DNA from: Salinispora oceanensis
GTDB taxonomy: Bacteria > Actinomycetota > Actinomycetes > Mycobacteriales > Micromonosporaceae
Length of the DNA: 64,000 bases
Reading direction: 5' to 3'
NCBI RefSeq assembly: GCF_000383575.1
Contig: NZ_KB911579.1
Span: forward strand, 5,231,424 to 5,295,423
Part shown: piece by piece, positions 58,914 to 64,000 of the stretch
Layout of the letters: each line of letters begins with the position of its first letter
How positions within the stretch are numbered: the stretch's first letter is position 1
Translations under genes and position numbers: made by a program
Notes under the pieces: generated by a model
The model's input: only the letters and a program-made list of their open reading frames with translations
Databases searched by the model: none
Told to the model about the DNA's origin: nothing

Positions 58914-59813
58914 ATGGTGAACGTAGAGCTGCTGCGGCCCGTGTTCCAGACGGCTTGGGGACCTGACACGTGCGACCCGCATGATCTGGCTAACTGGCGG
59001 CCTGAAAACCCGGCCCGAGGCCAGTGCGGTACAACCACACTCGTAGCCCAGGAGCTGCTGGGCGGTGAGCTGGTCCTCGGCGAGGTCCACGTCGAGGGCG
59101 TGAAGACCGGCTACCACTGGTGGAACAGGCTCCCCGATGGCACAGACGTCGATCTGACGATCGGGCAGTTCCACCCCGGTGAGATCGTCACCGGCGGCGC
59201 GATCCGCCGCCGCCCACCTGGACCACCTCTCGGTCGCTGCCGCGGTCAATACGAGCTACTCCGGCACCGGGTGCTCAGCACACTGGCCGACCAACACCCG
59301 AGACTAAGTGTCGACCGTCCCGATCTCCCAGGCCAGGCACGCAGCCAAGCACCCGCCGACGACTCGCCCACTCGGCCGGGTGAACCGCCGATCCGCATCG
59401 CCGTGGTCGCGCTGACTGATCCGACCGGTGCGGTGCTGCTTCAACTCCGCGATCCGCGCGCGGCGGCCGAGCCCGGCCAGTGGGCGCTCCCTGGCGGGCA
59501 CGTTGAGGCCGGCGAAGCTCCAACGCAGGCCGCCGTTCGGGAATTGGCCGAGGAAGCCGGCCTGACCGCGAGCCTTCACCCGATGTGGCAGGACCTGCGC
59601 CCGGACCTGACCGGCGCAGCCTCGGCCGTCGAACTACACGTCTTCACCGGCACCACCGAGGAGACGACGATCAGCCTCGGCGAGGGTCGCCCGACGCGGT
59701 TCGTGCCGATCGCGGAACTACCCGAGGTGGACCTGAGCCCAACGGCAGCGGCCGCACTGCACCGGCTTGTCACCGGCGTGGCCGAATCGGCATCGAACAC
59801 CGATCGTTCATAA
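58914..59813 (+). CDS. YunG-like domain fused to Nudix hydrolase
   Basis: 299 residues. Residues ~1-115 resemble the YunG family (PENPARGQCGTTTLVAQELL, GYHWWNRLPDGTDVDLTIGQ). After a Pro/Ser-rich linker, residues ~160-299 are a Nudix domain with the box GGHVEAGEAPTQAAVRELAE followed by EAG. YunG-like domains are small papain-like folds of unknown role, with Cys in QCGTTT and His in YHWWN. The pairing in one chain suggests two-step processing of a substrate. A TTGACA at 58875 may be the -35. Confidence 0.8.
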   Translation: MVNVELLRPVFQTAWGPDTCDPHDLANWRPENPARGQCGTTTLVAQELLGGELVLGEVHVEGVKTGYHWWNRLPDGTDVDLTIGQFHPGEIVTGGAIRRRPPGPPLGRCRGQYELLRHRVLSTLADQHPRLSVDRPDLPGQARSQAPADDSPTRPGEPPIRIAVVALTDPTGAVLLQLRDPRAAAEPGQWALPGGHVEAGEAPTQAAVRELAEEAGLTASLHPMWQDLRPDLTGAASAVELHVFTGTTEETTISLGEGRPTRFVPIAELPEVDLSPTAAAALHRLVTGVAESASNTDRS

Positions 59814-59987
59814 CGCTCGCTTGGTGGGATGCGGCGGTATTCGAACCACGTGGTATTCGCCGTGTGCCGAGGTATTGACGACCTGCCAGCGTGGTTCTCG
59901 CTGGCGCAAGGCGGCTGCGGGGATGTGTTGGCAGGTCGTGGTGGTGGTATGGCAGAGTGATCGTCATGAGTCAGCCCCGAAAGGTCC

Positions 59988-60416
59988 ATGGCGCGTAAGT
60001 CGCCTGGTACGCTGCGCGCGCAGTCGAAGTCGGCCGGCCGAGATGCCGGCAAGATCCGTCCCATCGATGGCCTGTCGAGCCGCGCGAACGCGGCGATCGT
60101 CAGACTTCAGCTCCGGCATCCGGAGATTGGCTCGGTAGAGACCGCGCTGATTGGCTATCGCCGTGCGATTCGGCGGTCCGGCCGGTGGCTGGACCTTCAC
60201 TACTGTTCCTCTCCGACCTGCGATCCGGTGGGCCAGCGGGACGTCCTTGGAGCCGCGATGCGCCTGTTGCCGAGGGCTGCCGGCCGGGAGTTGCGGCGTG
60301 TCGTCGAGGCGTTGGACGAGGAGTTTCTCGGCAAGACGCTGCCTGATCCCCGAGCTGCCGAGCTGAGTGTCTGGCATGCCCAGGCATGGTGGCGGCAGCG
60401 GCTGAGGGAGCGGTGA
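59988..60416 (+). CDS. uncharacterised actinobacterial protein (142 aa)
   Basis: 142 residues, basic N terminus (RAQSKSAGRDAGKIRP), then NAAIVRLQLRHPEIGSVETA, RRSGRWLDLHYCSSPTCDPV and ELRRVVEALDEEFLGKTLPD. The CSSPTC pair could bind metal. I know no function. It sits ten bases before the next gene in the same orientation and is probably its operon partner. AAAGG lies just upstream of the ATG. Confidence 0.65.
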   Translation: MARKSPGTLRAQSKSAGRDAGKIRPIDGLSSRANAAIVRLQLRHPEIGSVETALIGYRRAIRRSGRWLDLHYCSSPTCDPVGQRDVLGAAMRLLPRAAGRELRRVVEALDEEFLGKTLPDPRAAELSVWHAQAWWRQRLRER

Positions 60417-60425
60417 ACGTAGCGG

Positions 60426-61116
60426 GTGCCGGATCTGCAGATGTCGGGTGCTGGGAACGTCGGCTTGAATGACGTGGTGATCACGATGCAGGCGGTCGTC
60501 GAGGTGCCGATGTTCGACAGCGGGGCGGCTCCACCGTGGCCGGTGGAGCCGCTGGCACCTGGCTCGTGGCTGGTGCTCAACGCCGATTGCGCCGATGAGC
60601 GGGTCGGGTTGTTCGTTGCGGCCCTGGCGGATCGGATCGATGTGGCGCCTCCTGGCGGCCGTAATGAGGTCGTGGACGCGCTGCTGGCCGAGGAGTTGCT
60701 CATCTTTGCTGGGGGGGGTGCAGGTGGGTGACACCCGAATCGGGACTAACGTAGTGCCAGGTTGTTGCAGTGGGCTGGAGGACTGGCGGGATTGGGCACA
60801 GCTGCTCACTGGCGGTTCGCCGTGGCTGGGACATGATCCGGGCCCGGAGGTGGAGGTAGTCGGTGAGGATCTGCGGGTGTGGCAGGACGGTGGCCCGAAT
60901 CGTCATCGCGGCCGTTGGGCCGTCCGCCACGTCGAGCTTCCGCGTCGTGCACTGCCGCAACTGCTGATGCGCGTGCAGCGAGACCTGGTCGGCTTCCTGG
61001 ACGCCCTCGCCGGATGGGCCGCACGGTCCGGACTGGGCCAGCGAGGGACCGCCTTGGTGAAGGCAGTCGACCAGAACTTCGCCATCACGGCGCCGTTGGA
61101 CTTGCCTGCTGGCTAG
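60426..61116 (+). pseudogene. uncharacterised gene interrupted by a frameshift at a G8 tract
   Basis: The first frame (60426-60731) ends ALLAEELLIFAGG before the G8 run at 60711-60718. The second continues one frame away (VQVGDTRIGTNVVPGCCSGL, EDWRDWAQLLTGGSPWLGHD, to 61116). Together they read as one ~230-residue protein of an uncharacterised actinobacterial type (PGCCxGLEDWRDW). A GTG at 60724 just after the G tract could also start a separate downstream protein. Slipped-strand variation, a sequencing error or true inactivation are all possible. Confidence 0.55.
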
Positions 61117-61368
61117 CCACTGGAGTTGTTGGTATTCCTGCGTGGTCATGTGGCCTCGGCGATCGTCGCTCTGCCGACGACGGGGCTACCCTGGTGCATG
61201 GTGATGACGTCGCCAGAGTTCAGGAGCCGCCAGGGCGTCGGGGCCAGGGGGCGGGCCGGCCCCACCAGTCGTGGCGGGTATCAGCTCGGACTGGTTCTGG
61301 ACCTGAACGATCGCGATGCGAACTGCCGGTTCGGCAGCCGGAGTGCACTGGTGTGGGGGTTCGCTGAT

Positions 61369-61967
61369 TTACGGCGTGCGCTCTTCCTCGGTGGGTGGTG
61401 TTGCCGGGGTTTGATCACGTATGGCGAAGTAGTGGGTCCAGTCGGTGCTGACGGCGTTGGCCCAGCGGCTTGCGGTCCGAACGGTAACGCCGAGGAGGTC
61501 GGCGAGGACGGGTGCAGGGATGTCGGCGGTGATGGAGACGATCGCGGCGTGGCGGCCGGGAGCGGGTGTGATGCCGTGGCGGCGCAGTTGTTGCGTAGCC
61601 CGCGGGCGCTGATGGGCTGATCGGGGGCTCGTCCAGGGAACAGCAGCGGTGTTCGGGCATTCGTGGCCAGCGGGCTGCGTCGGGGTTGTGATGTCGCGGT
61701 GTGCGCGAGGGCGATGGCCGCCAGCGGTGGCGGCAGGGTGAAGCGGGATGCGACCAAGTTTCAGCTGCGTGTGACCGTGGCGGCTGGTGACGGCGCCGGT
61801 GTGCAAGCGCACGAGTCTGGCGGTGGTGGTGTCGAAGAGCAGGATGAGTGCTCCGGCGAGGCGGACGTCGGGTCCAGCACCGCCCCGATGGAGACGCCAG
61901 ACCAGTTCTACGGGTACGACGGCTACTCTGACAGCGCGTCGGCCGCCGCCCTCTAGTGGACCGACTA
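61369..61967 (-). pseudogene. decayed C-terminal half of a tyrosine-recombinase-like gene
   Basis: From the IS edge leftward: DVRLAGALILLFDTTTARLV and HTGAVTSRHGHTQLKLG in one frame. A second frame then carries LPPPLAAIALAHTA...FPGRAPDQPISARGLRN, and the first frame returns with LRRHGITPAPGRHAAIVSIT and LADLLGVTVRTASRWANAVS. The parts are collinear with the end of integrase-like proteins common in actinobacteria, but two frameshifts and the IS at its 5' side make it dead. Confidence 0.65.
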
Positions 61968-61993
61968 GTATCCCGTGATTCTGATGGGTTTAC
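61968..61993 (+). repeat. left inverted repeat of the IS630 element
   Basis: Starts GTATCCCGTGATTCTG and matches the complement of the right end at 22 of 26 positions. It slightly overlaps the transposase stop region. Confidence 0.88.
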
Positions 61994-63111
61994 TTGGCGT
62001 TGTTGTCGACGAGTTTCTTGACGCTGGTCTGTACGAGTTGGACTTTGGCAAGGATCTCCTCGGCGGTGGCGGTCCATTGGAACGGGCGGGGGTTGGCGTT
62101 CCAGGTGGTGATGTAGTCGCGGATGGAGCGGATCAGGACCTGGACGGAGGAGAAGGTGCCGCGGCGGATGGCCTGGCGGGTGATGATGCCGAACCACGTC
62201 TCGATTTGGTTCATCCAGCTGGAGCCGGTCGGGGTGAAGTGGAAGTGCACGTGGGGGTTGTTCTCCAGCCAGGCGAGGACGTCGGGTGTGGTGTGGGTGG
62301 ACAGGTTGTCCAGCACCACGTGGACGTCCTTGCCCTGGTGTGGCCTGACGGCCTTGCGTAGGAAGGCCAGGAACTCTTCGCCGTTGCGCGACGGGCGGCA
62401 CTCGCCGATCACCTCGCCGGTGGCGATGTTCAGGGCGGCGAACAGGTTCGTGGTGCCGTGGCGGACGTAGTCGTGGGTGCGTTTCTCGGTGGCGTCGAAC
62501 TCGATCGGCAGCAGCGGCTGGGTCCGGTCGAGGGCCTGGATCTGGGTCTTCTCGTCCAGGCTGAGCACGACCGCGCCGCCGGGCGGGTCCAGATATAGGC
62601 CCACGATGTCCAAGACCTTCTGCGCGAAGGCCGGGTCCCGCGACAGTTTGAACGTGCCGGACCGGTGTGGTTTGAGTCCGTGTTCACGCCACAGGTTGGC
62701 CACCCAGTGATGCGAGACCGGCACCCGCTCGGTGCGGGTGACGTAGGCGGCCATCTCCCGGCTGGACCAGTGCGACAGACCGGTCTCGGTCGGCGGGCTC
62801 ATCCGGGTCAACGCAAGCACCCGCGCCCTGATCCGGGCCGGCACCTGCTCCCGTCCCCCGCCGGGCCGCTGGCTGAACAGGCCGGCGGCGCCCTCGGCGG
62901 CGTACCGGCCCAGCCACAGGTCCACCGTCGGACGCGACACCCCGGCCAACGCCGCGATGTCCTTCTTCTGGCGGCCCTCGGCATTCCACAACACGATCCG
63001 CGCCCGCGCCCCGACCGCCGCAGACACCTCACCACTGTTGATCAATGCCCGAAGCTCGGCCCGCTCGTCCGACGTCAACTCCACCCCACCAGCGAACCAC
63101 ACCCACATCAC
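61990..63111 (-). CDS. IS630-family DDE transposase
   Basis: 373 residues: an HTH part (GRQKKDIAALAGVSRPTVDL, then HWVANLWREHGLKPHRSGTF) and a DDE domain with D in VVLSLDEKTQIQAL, D in VHVVLDNLSTH and E in GSSWMNQIETWFGII. Frame intact from end to end, so the element may be active. The start may be the GTG a few codons in (VELTSDERAEL). Confidence 0.93.
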   Translation of the reverse strand: MMWVWFAGGVELTSDERAELRALINSGEVSAAVGARARIVLWNAEGRQKKDIAALAGVSRPTVDLWLGRYAAEGAAGLFSQRPGGGREQVPARIRARVLALTRMSPPTETGLSHWSSREMAAYVTRTERVPVSHHWVANLWREHGLKPHRSGTFKLSRDPAFAQKVLDIVGLYLDPPGGAVVLSLDEKTQIQALDRTQPLLPIEFDATEKRTHDYVRHGTTNLFAALNIATGEVIGECRPSRNGEEFLAFLRKAVRPHQGKDVHVVLDNLSTHTTPDVLAWLENNPHVHFHFTPTGSSWMNQIETWFGIITRQAIRRGTFSSVQVLIRSIRDYITTWNANPRPFQWTATAEEILAKVQLVQTSVKKLVDNNAK

Positions 63112-63137
63112 GTAAAGGCAACAGAATCACGGGACAC
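63112..63137 (-). repeat. right inverted repeat of the IS630 element
   Basis: Complement starts GTGTCCCGTGATTCTG; paired with the left end as described for the element. Confidence 0.88.
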
Positions 63138-63316
63138 TAGGCCGCTCCGGCATTTGCTACAACTCACACGGTGCCGGCACCTGGGCGTCCTGCAACTACG
63201 ATATGCGCGAGGACGGCATCGTCTACTGGCAGACGTGCTACCGAGACCGGTCCGCCGGCATCCCCCGGAATTGCACCGAAGCGACGGCGGTCAAGGCCAT
63301 CAACGGCGACTGGTGA
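63138..63316 (+). pseudogene. 3' fragment of a cysteine-containing secreted-type protein gene
   Basis: Open frame to the right of the IS: RSGICYNSHGAGTWASCNYD, then EDGIVYWQTCYRDRSAGIPR and NCTEATAVKAINGDW. Four cysteines and the sequence style match small exported actinobacterial proteins. No signal peptide or start remains; with the IS removed, a TGA precedes the frame within 35 bases, so the 5' part was lost before the insertion. Confidence 0.6.
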
Positions 63317-63351
63317 TCGCCGGACCGAAGCCGGCGTCGGGCTAAATTCAT

Positions 63352-63381
63352 GGGTGGGTCCGGGTACATCCGGACCCACCC
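63352..63381 (+). terminator. 12-bp perfect hairpin terminator
   Basis: GGGTGGGTCCGG / CCGGACCCACCC with loop GTACAT, 35 bases after the stop of the secreted-protein fragment, whose original terminator it presumably is. Confidence 0.7.
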
Positions 63382-63740
63382 CACGACACCTCGACGCATC
63401 ACACGGGAGGCCGACGCACCCGTCATTAATCAACAGTCACTGATACTGCGATGAGCCGCCTACAGCGGCCCGTGCTGACGGATACCTGCGGGGCCATCCG
63501 TACTGCCGGCTCGCTGGGTCGGCACAGGTACCTGGGATCGAAGGAAGCCAGTCCCATGTTGTTGTCTTCCACCCACCATCGCACACCCCGGACCGATGAA
63601 GTGCTCCGCAACCGCCGCGCCAGTCGACAAGGCCGACTGCGAACAGCAGACCGGCACGGCCAGTCCTGCTTGGAAAGGTGGCAGCGCCTGGTCCCAAGCA
63701 GGCACTAACTTGGCCACACCCGATAGGCGGTCGTTTGCCG
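63382..63740. other. stretch without a recognisable gene
   Basis: Short frames on both strands, none with family resemblance or a good ribosome site. I see nothing I can support here. Confidence 0.5.
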
Positions 63741-64000
63741 CTACGTCCGCGCCGCCCCGGAGGTCTCGGACGTCAAGGAGTGAGTCGGGCTGGCCGGTTT
63801 GGCCTGCTGCACCTCGATCGCCCGGATGTGCCGGTACGCGAACCACAACGGTGGGAATGCTCCAACAGCAAAGGAAAGATCCACCATGGTCCAGAACCAC
63901 GGGATCTGCCGGAGCGGCCCGCAGATCAGCGCCAGCGGTACAATCCCGGCGCAGGCGATCATGCCGAGCTGGACCACCCAGACGTTGCGGACCGGGTCGC
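63741..64000 (-). CDS. membrane protein, 5' end outside window
   Basis: The frame is open to the window edge (DPVRNVWVVQLGMIACAGIV). Two transmembrane helices are visible (GMIACAGIVPLALICG and WTMVDLSFAVGAFPPLWFAY), followed by RHIRAIEVQQAKPASP and a Ser/Thr-rich tail. No family recognised. The GTG at 63977 is only the first start in view. Confidence 0.6.
   Translation of the reverse strand, partial: DPVRNVWVVQLGMIACAGIVPLALICGPLRQIPWFWTMVDLSFAVGAFPPLWFAYRHIRAIEVQQAKPASPTHSLTSETSGAART

Larger units (their letters stand above)
61968..63137 (-). mobile_element. IS630-family insertion sequence, intact, 1170 bp
   Basis: The element is bounded by 26-bp imperfect inverted repeats (22 of 26 identical), starting GTATCCCGTG on the left and GTGTCCCGTG on the right. 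It is flanked by TA on both sides, so the empty site would read CTAG, the known IS630 target. It contains one complete transposase gene on the minus strand. Confidence 0.92.

Noticed and set aside
59829..59860. tRNA-like T-loop (GGTTCGAAT on the minus strand) followed by CCCACCA
   Set aside because: The T-stem does not pair and no D-arm or anticodon arm is present at the right distance.

Overview
The window is high-GC actinobacterial chromosome. GTG starts are frequent, ATGA, GTGA and TGATG overlaps between genes are common, and WYL, SARP, DHA2-MFS and LuxR-type two-component genes are abundant. The mix (TIGR03084-like mycothiol-associated protein, CtpE-like P-type ATPase, SARP-NB-ARC regulator, MraY, cobalamin-dependent MetH behind an S-adenosylhomocysteine riboswitch) fits a filamentous actinomycete. 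Micromonosporaceae is my best guess from style; no 16S or other marker is present to prove it.

Layout. 1-10 kb: a 5'-truncated DinB/MDMPI-type gene, a WYL regulator, a uridine-kinase-like gene with a small membrane protein, a LysR/DapA-like divergent pair, a YqeB-like membrane gene coupled to a histidine kinase and response regulator, a YdeI-like gene and a second WYL regulator. 10-15.3 kb: an alpha/beta hydrolase, a perfect 50-bp palindrome, then an ABC exporter with its own two-component system, and an ArsR/SRPBCC pair. 15.3-23 kb: HTH-MFS pair, P-type ATPase, DUF6817 protein, methyltransferase and an mraY gene outside any dcw cluster. 23-30 kb: a divergent TetR facing a coupled operon of DHA2 exporter, type II thioesterase, ABC ATPase and FtsX-type permease. 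30-37.4 kb: accessory region with Nudix, PadR/membrane pair, SnoaL-like, DUF4259, HEAT and OpuAC/VOC genes, gene relics, a deletion scar that beheaded a divergent ABC permease and kinase, and a frame-shifted response regulator.

37.8-48.1 kb holds the most distinctive locus: five genes with overlapping ends encoding a WGR/DUF4132 protein, a MoxR-type AAA+ ATPase, a DUF5682 protein, a VWA (MIDAS) protein and a SWIM zinc-finger protein. This is the actinobacterial counterpart of the poorly understood E. coli yehI-yehL-yehM-yehP-yehQ set. The ATPase and VWA proteins probably form a chaperone-like core, and the WGR and SWIM proteins probably contribute nucleic-acid or partner recognition (inference).

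48-64 kb: a second HTH-MFS pair, metH with a translational SAH riboswitch whose sequestered Shine-Dalgarno can be read directly, a large SARP regulator divergent from an imine-reductase-like gene with repeated heptamers between them, a YunG-Nudix fusion, two uncharacterised genes (one interrupted at a G8 tract), then a mobile-element graveyard. The graveyard contains a decayed tyrosine-recombinase-like gene, an intact IS630-family element with 26-bp ends in a CTAG target, and the 3' end of a secreted-protein gene. The right edge cuts a membrane protein gene.
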